Shown: one piece after another, positions 1 through 11,835 of the stretch
Position numbering within the stretch: position 1 is the stretch's first letter
Layout of the letters: every line of letters starts with the position of its first letter
NCBI GenBank assembly: GCA_026545225.1
Contig: CM048845.1
Coordinates: 123,757,533 to 123,821,532 of the forward strand
Reading direction: 5' to 3'
DNA: 64,000 bases
DNA from: Cornus controversa
Taxonomy: Eukaryota; Streptophyta; Magnoliopsida; Cornales; Cornaceae
Notes under the pieces: model-generated
Databases searched by the model: none
Seen by the model: only the letters and a program-made list of their open reading frames with translations
What the model was told of the DNA's origin: nothing
Position numbers and translations under genes: made by a program

Positions 1-74
1 AAGAATTTGCACAACAAAGGAAAATGTTAGTAACGGAAGCTTTCGCATCTCATATCATGAATATAATTATTTTT

Positions 75-552
75 GATCAGCCAAAACCAACACTTCAGAA
101 ATGAACTAAAATATTTTTTATACTCTATTTGTTATTTTTTCCAAATCCCAAGCAAAAAAATAAAAAACCCCACAGTATTGGACCTTGTCTCAATAGGCGC
201 ACACCAAGAAGTACTGGACCCCTGACACACTGCAATTGAAAATTATGCTGCGTTGGTTTTGCAGATAAGAGGATGGTATAATGCATGCATACCAAGTGTT
301 ATCCGCCTAGGATCAGCCAATACCAACACTTCAGAAATGAACTAAAATATTTTTTATAATCTATTTGTTATTTTTTTCCAAATCCCAAGCAAAAAAAAAA
401 AAAAAAAAACCCCACAGAATTGGACCTTGTCTCAATAGACGCACACCAAGAAGTACTGGACCCTGACACACTTCAATTGAAAATTATGCTGCGTTGGTTT
501 TGCAGATAAGCGGATGGTATAATGCATGCATACCAAGTGTTATCCGCCTAGG
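75..552. repeat. Tandem duplication, unit about 236 bp
   Basis: Two adjacent near-identical copies run from 75 to 310 and from 311 to about 552. Each starts with gatcagccaa and ends with gttatccgcctaggat. They differ by a few substitutions and by the length of an A-run. No coding potential is visible. If the MPP beta gene on the minus strand continues beyond the left edge, this block lies in one of its late introns. Confidence 0.9.
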
Positions 553-837
553 ATTAGGATTACCTATGGGGACCCAATAGAATCAATTGAAATGGATTAT
601 TCACCCAACGTGACAGAACAAAATGATCCCACCAGAGGGTGATATTATGAATCCAGGGGACAAAGCTTATTTATCAAACGGAAAATGAGGACTGGAGAAG
701 AGGAAAATCAGAATTAAGCCCCTCGTAACAAGGGATTTCTTGATATGGAGCCATGAAACAAGGATATTGTAGGAGAAATAGCAAGTTCCCTTTTCATGAA
801 ATAGGAAACCCAAATGCTAGATTGGTTCAACATCCAC

Positions 838-971
838 CAGTGCAGTCTTCATCCAAACAACGAAATGAGATTATCTTTCCCAGCTTACACATCCCTCCAA
901 AAACCAGTGTGGTCTTCATCCAAACAACAAAATGAGATCATCTTTCCCAGCTTACACATCCCTCCAAAAAA
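838..971. repeat. Tandem duplication, unit 67 bp
   Basis: Two adjacent copies begin at 838 and 905. Each contains gtcttcatccaaacaac and cccagcttacacatccctcc. Divergence is about three bases. The short forward reading frame that crosses it only reflects the repeat. Confidence 0.85.
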
Positions 972-1279
972 TTACACATTCTTGTTTAATTGATCCAATT
1001 TGACCAAATCATATCTTACAGCCAAAGGTGGTTTTGGTGGATTTTCTAAAACCACACGACTAACAAATCATTAGTCAGAAGTTTCTCTCAAAAAGTCAGT
1101 GTGAACTTAGTCTCTTGTCAGCTGTGTCCGAAAAGAAAAGGGAAAAGAACACTCGTATCTCATCATTTGAATCCTATCTCAAAATATTTGGCTGCTGAGA
1201 AAAGAAGCTAATTTTGATGGCATTTGTTTCTGGTGCTTAAATCTGTTTTGTCGTTTTAGGTGGGGTTAGTAAGGGTGTT

Positions 1280-1680
1280 GTTATAGTATTGTAAGAGGTT
1301 AAGACCCCTTCTAGCTATCAATTTCAATTTCATCTTGCGGGAGCCAAAGACCTCCTTCCTTTCCAAATAACAGGCTTTGGCGAGTTCACTTTCCATCCCT
1401 TACACATAGGGCTTGCGGAAAGGGTAATTGAAGAAGGCGAGACGGGAGAAAGAAGTCCCGCTTTGCTTTAAAGGAAGAAGGAAGGGAAAAGAGAAAGGGA
1501 AGGGGGGGCTTGGGTGGGGGAGGAAGAGAGAGGGAGAGACCTATCTTTAGTGGTTCGTAGGTGCCTTATTTGATCTAGTAAGGGGAGCTAGAGCTAGAGG
1601 GAGAGAACTATCTCTAGTGGTTCGTAGGTGCCTTATTTGATCTAGTAAGGGGAGCTAAAGCTAGAGCAGCATTCCCAAAC
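1280..1680. repeat. Purine-rich block with 66-bp tandem duplication; organelle-like in style
   Basis: A 66-bp unit (…gtgccttatttgatctagta…) occurs twice, starting at 1531 and 1597. The preceding 200 bp (gcgggagccaaagacctcc, then gacgggagaaagaagtcccg) is less AT-rich than its surroundings. To me it has the look of plant mitochondrial intergenic DNA, so it may be a nuclear insertion of mitochondrial DNA. That origin is a guess from style only. The tandem repeat is directly visible. Confidence 0.45.
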
Positions 1681-1831
1681 ACTACCCTCAATTGCAGCCA
1701 CCAATCCATACAAGACAGTCAACCTACCAGCAGCAAAGGCTGTAAATACATGTTGGGTTCCCTGTCTTTTACAATGCTATTGAGCTTTTTTTGATGTGGA
1801 ACGTTATAACACAGTAAATATGTAGATGAAT

Positions 1832-2068
1832 CACTGTACTTTGCCCTATTTGTAATTTAGTTCATATAGGTTATGGAATGCTCATTTCCTTGAGAGTTTA
1901 GTGAATTTTAATTTCGTCAACGAGATAGTTCTTGGTTGCTCACGTGTTTCCACTGTACTTTGCCCTATTTATATTTAGTTCATATAGGTTATGGAATGCT
2001 CATTTCCTTGAGAGTTTAGTGAATTTTAATTTCGTCAACGAGATAGTTCTTGGTTGCCCACGTGTTTT
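1832..2068. repeat. Tandem duplication, unit 119 bp
   Basis: Adjacent copies run from 1832 to 1950 and from 1951 to 2068, both starting cactgtactttgccctatt. They are almost identical, so the duplication is recent. It lies about 130 bp beyond exon 7 of the minus-strand MPP beta gene, inside the following intron. Confidence 0.9.
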
Positions 2069-2195
2069 TGCAGCTCGGGTTTCATATTTGGCATCCTCCA
2101 CCAAGAAAGGGGATGTGAAACAAGCAAGAGGGCGCCCAGTTCATATCCTACCATTGTTCTCAGTAAATGCTGTTCAAGTTGGAAAGAAATTGTAC

Positions 2196-5100
2196 CTGGC
2201 GCCCAATATCTTCAGCAACAGGACTGGTTCCATCTATGTGAAGCAGCAGAGAAGATTTCAACTGTAATGGAACAAATTAACACGTGGATAAAGTTAAGCA
2301 CTAGAAAGATGAATAAAAGCAGGCTTAGATTAAAATGAATTTCACTTAAACCAACCTAATATACCATATAATGAGAATCACTAGATTATCAAACCAGACA
2401 CTGTAGAGGGTATTACAAGTGTGATAATGTTGACTTTGTTAATCAAGTGATTCCTTGTTGACTATATATTTTAGGAGCCATAAATAATAACTTAACAAAA
2501 AATAAAATAAAATAGTTTAGCCATATCGAGATACTGCCACACTGGTTCTTCTTCCCAACCTAGAGATACTAGTTGTTCTTCCTGACTTGGCAGCTGGGAC
2601 GGGGCTAGGCACTATAATCATAAATGGGGATGGGATGCCAAAATAAATCCATTATGAGGTAGGGACGGGTATGGGTCAATATTACATTTTAACGGGATGG
2701 GGTAGAGTGTATGAGAACCCGCCCCGCTATCATCCCTAACAATATACTTGCCCAAATTTGATAAACTAAAAAATCTCTAGTTTACATGATGTCAATAACT
2801 AACCTTACATTAAACTGTTGGGATAGTACATAAATACATAAATAATTCATTACTAATTGATGCAACTAGACATTCTTGAGTTAGGCTCCGCTTGGTTAGA
2901 TGGAAATAGCAAGAGAAGAAAGGAAATGGAAATTTTCTGAACACTTTAGTAGTTTGGTTAGCAAGAAAAGGAAAATTTTGAAAGAATATTACTTTCCACA
3001 ACCACCTAATTTTCGCATAAAATTTTCGTACAATAAACACAACTTTTTTTTGATTTCTTGAGAAACTTTTATGAACTTGCAATAATGTCCTTTCTTTTAT
3101 GGTAAGTTTCATGCTATTCAAACCATAAACTGGTAATTTTCTACTTATAAAAAAAAATGGTAATTTTCCATAATTTTCTTGAAAATTTTTCATGCTAATC
3201 AAATACACGATGAAAATTTTATTTTTCTTTCATTCACTTTTACTTTCACTTTCCACTATGAATTTCCATCTAACCTAACGAAGCCTTAGGCATTACAGGG
3301 TCTAAAAAAAGTAGCACCTACTAATCCCTCTGAATACCTAAAATCATCCGCCCATTACGGGTATCGGTAAGCCCAGGGTAGAAGCTTAAAACTTCCAAGA
3401 GTCGAAAACGAGACTTTTGGGATATTCCCAGATGCTCATTTTACCTTAAATAACTACCATGCTACCACAACAATCTTCGTCAAGACAGAATTTGTGGCCT
3501 ATACAAAGTTGGCAAGGTGGTTCAATTCCAACTAATGACAGGAAAAAGTTATTATCTTTCTTAATGAATTAGATGGTTGAGCACTTGAGCTAGACTTTAT
3601 CTGTTCTTTTCTTCTTTTCCTAATTGAAGGGGTTGTCCAGCCACAACAAAGTCCCGAGGAAAGAGAAATTGAGCCAAACCTAACCTTTGATACTTCATAA
3701 AGTGACCCTCTGAGGCTCGAACTCACCCTAGTGGCACCATTTCTCAAGCATTTTTATTTTTCTATTTAAAAACCATTATATACATATCATATCTACCAAC
3801 CATTTATATATTAACATTAGTAATGAGCATTACTTGTTGCAATGTTAAAAAGACGGCCCACCAAGTACGAGAGTTCGAGTTAAGGGTAGCCACTTAGTAT
3901 GAACGACACAAAAAGTTAGGTCTGTACCCAATTTACCCCTCCCAAATTATTGTATTGTTGGCACCTTCTGTTGATGGGTTTAACACTTAGTAAACACATT
4001 TTCATATTACCAATAATAACAAACTGCATAAGAAATAAACTAGCAGTAACTTACTAATTCATGGCATAAAAATTCATGTTTTAAGTTTTCCATCTAATTA
4101 CAAAATCTGGTTCTGCTCCAAAGTACTTTCTTGTAGTCAAGAGTCCATATAAACTACAAAACAATCATTTTTCAACACAGAAACTATCCTGATATTCAGA
4201 GGTGGGAATCTTTTATCCAGGAAAAAGGGCATAATTTAGTTCCCATAATCTTCAGAAATGCAAAGCTATCAGCATAAGCATTGCCTCTATAACAAAGTTA
4301 GCAACATACTATCTTCCTTTCCTATTTTTAAAATATAAAGACAAATCAATTTCTTAACGGTTGACTAACTGTAAATGAACATTTTGTTTAACCAAAATCA
4401 ACAAAATTTATAATTACAAGTTCTGACCTAACATATAACAATAACAATTAACCAAATGAGCAGTCCAATAAGCATTACAACTGGATAACAAGTGGAAGGA
4501 TCAGATATTAATGGTTGCATTAAATTGTATTTTAAAAGAAAAAAAAACTTAAATATAAAAACCATGTAATACTGACACCCTTTCCATGACAAGAATAGCC
4601 AACTTCTTATCATATAGGTAGCTACTATCAAGGTATGGTAGGCGATAGCTACCTGATTACAAGCACGCGTAACATCAGCTTCTGAAACACGATAACATAA
4701 TTTGCTTGTCTCGTGCATAATGGCCCAGGCTAAATCATCTAAGCAATCCGGCTGAAAGGGAAATGTAACAATGTAGACTGAATAACTAGAATTATCATGG
4801 CATAAGTCACAGAATCAACAGAAAAGTTAAAAATGACTTGTAACTAGAATTCCTACAGAAATAAAATACTTGAAAACATATAATGATATGGAATTTAACT
4901 CTCTAAATCTTAATACATATTCATACAAAACAAGGTAACATTACTTTCCAACATATTCATAAAAAACAAAGTAACATTACTTTCCAATAACTCTCTCTCC
5001 CCACCCCCTGTTTCTAGGAAGCTTGTCTACGCCCTAATTATACTCAAGGAAGAATCCATAATCCCTCATAGTTATTTTACTTCTATCACTCCCACCAATC

Positions 5101-7672
5101 TAAAGAAGTTTTCCCTTCCATGCAAATTCACCCATTGTTTTCCTCACTTTTGACAGCCACTTTGTTCAAATAATGTCAAATGTTAAATCTGTACTGAACC
5201 ACTCTTTCCAACACTTTAAATTAAGAGGGAGAGACGTTGGATAATGACCTCTTTACTATGGATTTCAATGTCACTAATTGTTAACTCTGTTTCACTTACT
5301 AGTACACTAGAAAGGTGAATAGGAAAGAAATAAAACCGAAAAGGAAAGGGCATATGAAAACTGAACAATTCAAGAAGAGATCTGCAAATATTAGAATTGT
5401 AATAAAACAAAAATCTGATGCAGTCATGGAGAATGGGTCTTAAGTAGATTAGAAGCTGCTCTACCATGATATAGTTTGAAGATTTGAGAAAATCCATGAA
5501 AAAAACATAGATGATAGAACTGGGGAGTGACCTCACCTTAGCAATAGCATAAACACCAAATAGACCAGTGTCTTTGTAGTTAGTATTGAAAGCCATCATG
5601 CTTTCAGCTATTTCATTAATGCCAACCCTCTGTGCAAGCTCAGAACTGCAGATTGTACAAAATAGTCAATGCATGTGGCCACAAGATGAGAATATCACGG
5701 GCCATTCAATGTAAGCTAATCATAAATAATTTGACAAAGACTCACCCCATGTGCTTTCCACCACCTGCATTCTTATTCCAAGAGCCCAACATAGTCTGCA
5801 TGACCATCAAAGCGATGGAATCTGGATCCGTCCAAGATGCTCCGCTGAAAGCAACCGCAAATTGTGCCAGAGGCATATCATCATCAATTATCCTAACCTG
5901 ATTTCAACACCCAACAGATATCAATACAAAAATTTGTCAGAATGCACTGCCAAGGAAAGAAGCCATTAGGTACACGTATGATGTACACCCACCTCAGAAC
6001 CGGTAAATATAGCTGGCTCTTTAGCAACTAACTGAGAAGCTGTGGTTGGATCAGTTGATAATTTTGTGAACAGTTTCTTTACTTGCTCAACAACATCCTC
6101 ATGCTTAACAGCTCCAGAAGCAGCAATTACCTATGGGCGAAATAGAATAACAGTTGAAAATTTCCAAAAGTGAGACTCAAACAATAAGTAACGAACAGTT
6201 AACAACAGACTAGTGGGAAGCCAACATGTCAACCAACCAGACTCCACAGCAAATGAAGAACAGATAAAAGCCCGTTAGTTCACATATACCATTCTTGGAG
6301 CACTGTAGTGCTTTGAGATGTATTCTTGAAGATGATTTTTGGTGATTGTCTTTATATTCTGAGCAGGTCCAAGAATGGTTCTACCCAGTGGAGTGAATTG
6401 GAATGCAGTTGCATGCAAATGGTCAAAAATAACTTCCTCAGTTTGCCCTTCCACCTACAATAAAGAATATACAAAGACACAATAAGCAATATAGCAATTA
6501 CATAAGAAATAAAAGTTTACTTTGCGTAAACAAATAAAATGCAGTACTGATATAGACAATTACACCACTAGAAATTACTCAATTGCTTGTCATACCATCT
6601 GTTAGTTAAATGATTTGTTACACTTTAGTATCCCTGGTACACCAATGCAAACAGAATTCAATAAAGCACAAGGAGGCCCGTAACAGTAAGGCATTAAGTT
6701 TAGTTGTTGCTGCACCTAAAGGATAAATTAATAGAACCCATCATATTCTCCCTTTTAAGATATAAAATTTTTTGATCATCGAACAACTCTTTGGTCTTCC
6801 ATAATCTACACAAATATAATCTATAGGGGCCAAGGGGGAAGTCCAAAAGTTTTTACTCATCTTTCTGAAAGTTACCCATAGGATAAACTGCCTGCTATTG
6901 ATAATGAAGCATCAGTTGTCATTGCATCAAACAACTCTCAGTTACCAGACTTAGAGGAATCAATCTATGATCTAACATTCTATTTTATCAAAAAGACAAA
7001 TTCAAACATTACCTCCTCCATTTCCCTCAAGATCACATCACGCTCTCTCGTAATCCGATTCTCGTCGAACTTGGAATTCTGTAGTATATCAGCCAATATA
7101 TCCAACGCCCTGGGCACATCCTTGTCCATAACCTTGGCGTAATACGTTGTCTGCTCTCTGGACGTGTACGCATTGAGATGTCCACCCATATTCTCAATCT
7201 CCTCTTCCAATTCCCTCGCGGTCCTCTTCTCGGTGCCCTTGAATATCATGTGTTCCAGGAAATGCGCGGTGCCGTTGGTGTCGTCCGACTCGAATCGACT
7301 GCCGGCGTCGATCCAGACGCCGACGGTGGCGGACTTGGCGGCGAGGTTGGACTCGGTGGCGACGCGGAGGCCGGAGGGGAGGGTAGTGATGCGTGTAAGT
7401 GGGGAGGTGAGAATTGGGGTGTGGTCGGTTAGGGTTGGGTGGGGAGAGTTGTATTTGAGGAATCTTGGGTCGGAGTTTTCAAGTTGCTTTAGTTTATGTT
7501 TGACAGACTCGGCGATTCGGTCGTAGATCATGGCATCTGGAGGCGGAGGAGATGGTTGTGGTGCGGTGGTGGCGACCGCCGGAGCGGTGGATAAGGACCG
7601 AACGGCTTGGATAAGGGTAGAAGAGGGTTTACGGGACCTGCGAGCTAGGGTTAGGAGGTGTCGGATCGCCAT
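2196..7672 (-). CDS. MPPB: Mitochondrial processing peptidase subunit beta, 7 exons visible, 3' end not in window
   Basis: In plants MPP beta is the zinc-metalloprotease subunit that removes presequences from imported mitochondrial proteins, and it also forms a core subunit of complex III. Exons on the minus strand, all with GT..AG borders and consistent phase, are 7013-7672, 6290-6454, 5993-6130, 5746-5897, 5537-5645, 4653-4751 and 2196-2261. The ATG at 7670-7672 is chosen because a basic presequence ([15 protein letters not shown]) follows it. The inverse zinc motif HFLEH is at residues 137-141, with the likely third ligand Glu217 in REMEE. Later exons carry family blocks such as [20 protein letters not shown] and [13 protein letters not shown]. 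The last visible exon encodes 22 residues starting [12 protein letters not shown]. It is 2.4 kb from exon 6 and easily missed. The family's final ~65 residues (LLTYGRR… to the C-terminus) are not found between 1 and 2195, so the gene runs off the left edge or is truncated. Confidence 0.93.
2884..3285. mobile_element. Tourist/PIF-Harbinger-like MITE, 402 bp
   Basis: The terminal inverted repeats read ggctccgcttggttagatgg on the left and, inverted, ggcttcgttaggttagatgg on the right. The element is flanked by a TTA target-site duplication (2881-2883 and 3286-3288), as expected for PIF/Harbinger elements. There is no transposase. The apparent reading frame inside it is a by-product of its AT-rich sequence. 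Confidence 0.8.
3490..3960 (-). repeat. SINE-like sequences
   Basis: On the minus strand near 3700-3745 there is an A-box-like stretch (atggtgccactaggg) followed closely by a B-box-like gagttcgagcctc, the order of a tRNA-derived RNA polymerase III promoter. A second B-box-like gagttcgagtt lies near 3871 on the plus strand. No clear target-site duplications were found. The spacing and type are uncertain. Confidence 0.3.
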
Positions 7673-7779
7673 GACTCTTCCTTCTAGGGTCTGCACAGAG
7701 ACAGAGACAGAGACAGAGCTAATGGAAGTGAGGTCTTCGTTCTGTCATCTGTGTAATGTATTGCAAAGGAAGGGATGAA

Positions 7780-7950
7780 CAATTGGAAGACGACGTCGTA
7801 CCAGGTTTATATCTTACAATGTCACGTCGTCTTACCAGTTACCAGGGTTCTATATTCTTCAAATAGTACGATGTCGTATCTATTACAGAAGAATAAGATG
7901 TGATACTCCTCCTCCATTTGCAAGACGACGTCGTATCTATTACCAGACTT
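7780..7950. promoter_or_regulatory. Repeated ACGACGTCGT palindromes upstream of MPP beta
   Basis: Perfect acgacgtcgt palindromes occur at 7790-7799 and 7925-7934. Close variants lie at 7822-7831 (cacgtcgtct) and 7867-7878 (tacgatgtcgta). The last two full sites share the extension gtatctattac. The ACGT core is the kind bound by plant bZIP factors. This cluster sits 110-265 bp upstream of the MPP beta start codon. Similar GACGTC-containing repeats are also common in plant intergenic DNA, so regulatory function is an inference. Confidence 0.4.
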
Positions 7951-8015
7951 TCTTTGCGATGTTTTTGTATTTCGTAGTAACATAATACCAGTAGAATGAT
8001 TTATATAATTCATTC

Positions 8016-8630
8016 GCTACTGTATAGGATTCCTGTGCTTAATGTACGACTTCTCACTTTTAAAATATGAAAAAAGATAAATTTTTGATTTATTTTTGTT
8101 ACCCACTTATGTAACTATAATTAAGTTTAATGAGATTATCACATGTAGATAGATACACGTCTATGTATATATATCAAATATTGGGTTTGAAATAGTGTTG
8201 GATTTGATCCAATGTCAGATCCGATCCAAAGTTTATTTCAACCGATTTGAAGTTTAACTGAATAAATTTAAAAAAAAAAAAAAAAAGGTTGAATATGAGT
8301 TTTTCTTAAAAGGCTTGTCAGGGGTCCGAGATCAAATACGAATATAAGTCTAAAATTTATGGAAGTTAATCTCCGATTCCAGCCAAATCAAATACTCAAT
8401 TTTGTCTCATAGAATTCTCAAACTAAAAAAGAAAAAAAGAAAAAGAAAAAAAGTAATACCTTGGGGTATGCCTTTGCCGATATATCAATGTATGTATGAC
8501 ATGAGATTGAACATAAATAATTCAAACGTTTTTCCGGGCAACAAGAGATAATAAAATAAGAACAATGTTTGTCTCAGGCTATATAAGAAGGAGTTTCTTA
8601 TTTATGAGAGATGGACCAATACAATAATGA
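8016..8630. other. AT-rich intergenic stretch
   Basis: I see no gene, RNA or transposon ends in this stretch. It has an A-run near 8270-8286 and a GA/A-rich tract near 8425-8450. Confidence 0.6.
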
Positions 8631-8632
8631 CA

Positions 8633-9697
8633 CCCTTGTAAAATTCAAAAAAAATTAAAGATGGATCAAATGAATAATTTTTTTCAAATTATCCAAATGT
8701 TACATATACAGAGTTTGATATATTACTCCTAACCAACCTCTTTTACAAAGATAATGATTCAAATTTTTCGTTTTCGCTAAATTCATTAGTTGCTGGAAAA
8801 CGTAGACACTGTCGAACTAAATTTCCTGCACCACTGAGACCATCCGTCTCTAAAACATGATTTTTTTCATCTTCAGTCATCTCTGACCCTCAACATCTTG
8901 TATTGTTATAGAAAATTTTAAGTTTTGGTTACAAATGTTGTTGTAAACAAAAAAGAGCAGAGTTCAGACCAATTTCAAAAGGAATTGCAGGCAACATGAT
9001 AAGAAAGTTTGCTCCTTCAAATTGACATCACTGTTTCTTCTTCTTGCGTGGTTATTGCTTCCTCTTTATGTGAGCCATAATCTTTTGTTTATTTTTATCT
9101 TATGTACACAGAGTCTGCAAGGGAAGAAGAGGTTGAAGGTAATATAATATGGATGATTTGCAAAGTGATGACGAGGACGATGATGGTGGTGCGTCTGACA
9201 AGGAAATGGGAGACAATGCTGTTTATTTTGACTAGCCCTTAAAATCTCCCCTGTTTGAGCCTCTTTAATTTTTTTAGAGGGAAGAATCTGTGCACAGAAA
9301 GAGGAATCAATAAACACACAGGAAGAGGAAGCAATGATGTCAATTTCCGGGAGCAAACTTTCTTATCATGTTTCTTGCAATTCCTTTCGAAATTGGTCTA
9401 ACCCCACTATTTTTCGTTTACGACAATATCTGTAACCAAAGGTTAAAAATTTGTGTAACAACACAAGATATTGAGTTAAGATGAAAAAATAATTTTTTAG
9501 AGACTGATGGTCTCAGCCGTGCTAGAGATTTGATTCGACGGTTTTTGTGCTTTTCAACAACTAATGAATTCAGCAGAGACGAAAAATGAAAAATTGGTTG
9601 GGAGTAATATACCTAGCTCTGTATATTCAACCTTTGAATATTTTAAAAAAATTTATCCGTTTCACTTATCTTAAATTTTACAGAAGTGTAACATGTA
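8633..9697. mobile_element. Long imperfect inverted repeat (arms about 420 bp) with short captured-looking core
   Basis: The left arm (about 8633-9085) is repeated in inverted orientation in the right arm (about 9285-9697). Shared blocks include aacatgataagaaagtttgc, gctaaattcattagttg/gctgaattcattagttg and atatacagag. The arms match over nearly their full length with moderate divergence. The core of about 200 bp encodes a short acidic frame at 9150-9236 beginning MDDLQSDDEDDDGG. Such long arms with a gene-like core suggest a Mutator-like element carrying a host fragment, or a foldback element. I found no convincing target-site duplication. Transcription of either strand would give a long hairpin. 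Confidence 0.65.
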
Positions 9698-9720
9698 AGT
9701 AGGAGGATCCTACTTACATG
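9692..9720. repeat. 13-bp perfect stem palindrome
   Basis: The arms catgtaagtagga and tcctacttacatg are separated by three bases. The palindrome abuts the right end of the long inverted repeat and may be part of the element's terminus. Confidence 0.8.
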
Positions 9721-10672
9721 CGACGAGGCAAGCATTGTCAAAATTACTTGTGACGTATACATCAATTTAATTTTCACAATATACAACTTTGAGGACACTT
9801 GTTTCACTTGTCTTTAACATGGCAACCACCATTTCAAACAACACAACACACACACACTCTCTCACTCTCTCTCTCTCTCTCCACATTGTTTTTGGTAGTG
9901 AGTCATTCTCTTTCTGCCCCCTCTCTGTCTTCTGCGTATAAGTTCAACGGTTGGTTGCCGTTGCAGGTTATGATATGATAATAACTAATAAGGGTTTGAG
10001 GTCCCATTCAAATCTCTTTATATATCCTCAGTTTCGCTTCGGAAACCCAAAGGTACTATTTTTATGTATATAAAATATTTTCTTTTTCACTCCTCGTATT
10101 TTGTTTTATGTCATATATATATATATATATATCACCTCTAAAGAATTGAAGACAAGGAGTAGTTTTTACATGAACTACACTTGCAAGCTTCTCTCTCCGT
10201 ACTTTTTCATTCATCTTGCTTTCATAGTATGATACTTTATTCTCTGGAATATACTATTTGTACCTATAATTTAGCTGTTGTTTATTTTGGTTGATTCATC
10301 CACGTCTTGGCCAGGGGTGTGAAATCTCTCACATCAGGTTGGTGAGTTAATTCTTGTACTCTATATAACTATTGATATGAATTGGTTTTGAATTTCCTAA
10401 GCTTTATGTTATATTTATATATATATATATATATTGCATAATTTTGTCTATGCATCACCAGTCTATTGGCCTGAGTGGTGTTTCCTCTCCTTCCTACAGG
10501 GAAGGTGAAGCTTCAAGCCCTAGGGGCATTTGTGCGCGCGTTATCTTATATATAACCCCAAAAAATAATTGTCTGAGTGTTTTTACATGTATATATAATT
10601 CATTACCTAGTATATTAGGTTTTACCACTGTACAAATTACCAAAGAATGGTTCTATATATAATGTATATATG
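9721..10672. other. Intergenic region with microsatellites
   Basis: It holds CA and CT runs (about 9841-9881) and TA runs near 10113-10131 and 10417-10434. There is no supported gene. A plus-strand frame at 10444-10662 has no recognisable content. Confidence 0.5.
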
Positions 10673-11835
10673 TGTTGGTATCGGCCATTCAGGGTCTACC
10701 ACGTATGTCCACGTGGTTAGGCCCACTTTGACTTTTTCACCATTTTGAGCTTTCCTAGCAGTTCCATGTGACAATGAGCCTACTTTGACTTTCCCCGCAA
10801 ATAGATCAGAGGATTCCAATTGAGCTCCTTCTCGAGTAGGGGATTCTAATCGAGCTCCTCTGAGGAGAAAGAGTCTCCATTGAGCCCTTCCTCGGATAGA
10901 GAATTTTAATCGAGCTCCTCTAGTGAGAGAAGTTTTCCGCCGAGCTCTCTTTCCCTCATTTTGTAGGGCACCCTTAGGGGTGTGATCGCCTTTTTTTGGC
11001 GAGTCCTTTTCTACTGATGAAACTTTACGGAAGTCCTCTCTACGGATCAACCTCCATTTTGTAAGGAAATACTCTTCTCTACAGATAAAACCTTGCGAGG
11101 AGTTTCTCTCTATGGATAAACATCAAACAAGCCTTTTTTTTCCTTTTATTTGGATAAGTCTTGGATGGTGATAAGTTCCTTTCTACGGATAAACATCATG
11201 AAAAATCCTCTCTACGGATCAATTTTTCCAAAGCGAGGAGGTACTCATCTCTACGGATAAAATCTCGCGGAGATCCTCTCAACCTCTATTTTACGAGGAG
11301 TTCCTTTCTACGGATAAATCTCCATTTTTACGAGGAGTTCCTCTCTACGGATAAACCTCATGGAACTCCGCGCTCCTATGGGAGGTATGAGCTCAGACCA
11401 CTGCCTTATGGGAACCAAGGGCTCGGGTTCGGTGGCTAGAGTCTAAGGTACTCTAAATCCATGACGGACCTCATTTTTAGTTAGGATGAGGTCATTACGT
11501 CTTTGATTGGCCTGTCACAGAGGGAAGAAGAGAACCAGGTGAGGTGAGTGAGTTCCCTTTCTGACAAGTACAATCTCAGCCCTTGCTTAGTAGATATTTA
11601 CCACTGTAAAACCTCGACCATTGGTGAGAAAAGACATTTTTGTCTATAAATAACGAGAGAAAAGTAGAGAACAGGGACTGGGACAAGAAAAACACGACAG
11701 AAAGAACCTTTTTCTCAAACAATCTCATATACACCCTAGATCTCCTCTTTTTCCTACATTATTCCTCCCCTCTTCTTAGAATCCGCATAGAACAGTGAAC
11801 CCCTCTATAATAGCTTGGACTCCCACCAGGACTCA
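10673..11835 (+). mobile_element. LTR of a retrotransposon (gypsy-like), possibly followed by a primer-binding site
   Basis: The block starts tgttggtatcgg and ends about …ccaggactca. It is followed by ttttctggcgacgatc, which looks like the spacer and TGG-starting primer-binding site after a 5' LTR. A TATA-like tctataaataacg lies at about 11640-11652, where the U3/R border would be. The U3-like part contains many copies of a short subrepeat around ctctctacggataaa (10990-11370) and gagctcctc (10820-10930). No gag or pol sequence follows, so this is an isolated or deleted LTR. Reading frames inside reflect the subrepeats. Confidence 0.5.

Larger units (their letters stand above)
2262..4652 (-). 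other. Intron 6 of the MPP beta gene
   Basis: This 2,391-bp intron lies between the exon ending CNQ (donor gtagct) and the short exon starting LKSS (acceptor acag). It is far longer than the other introns of the gene, which are about 160-900 bp. It contains a Tourist-like MITE and SINE-like sequence. A degraded fragment near 2585-2740 is rich in gggacggg and resembles the GC-rich hAT family seen elsewhere in the window. Confidence 0.8.

Noticed and set aside
2054-2338. Plus-strand open frames with plausible amino-acid composition
   Set aside because: They lie opposite the minus-strand MPP beta exon 7, whose [12 protein letters not shown] sequence, phase and splice sites fit the family. The plus-strand frames have no recognised similarity.
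2810-3208. 132-codon minus-strand frame
   Set aside because: It lies almost wholly within the Tourist-like MITE and reads an AT-rich repeat. It has no domain and no codon signal.
3490-3960. tRNA gene
   Set aside because: B-box-like gttcgag motifs are present, but no cloverleaf can be formed. SINE remnants are more likely.
7164-7778. Plus-strand frames over 7.2-7.8 kb
   Set aside because: They are shadows of the GC-richer MPP beta exon 1.
10637-11439. Reading frames of 137 and 92 codons
   Set aside because: They run through LTR subrepeats (acggataaa, gagctcctc). The repeated peptides only mirror the DNA repeats.
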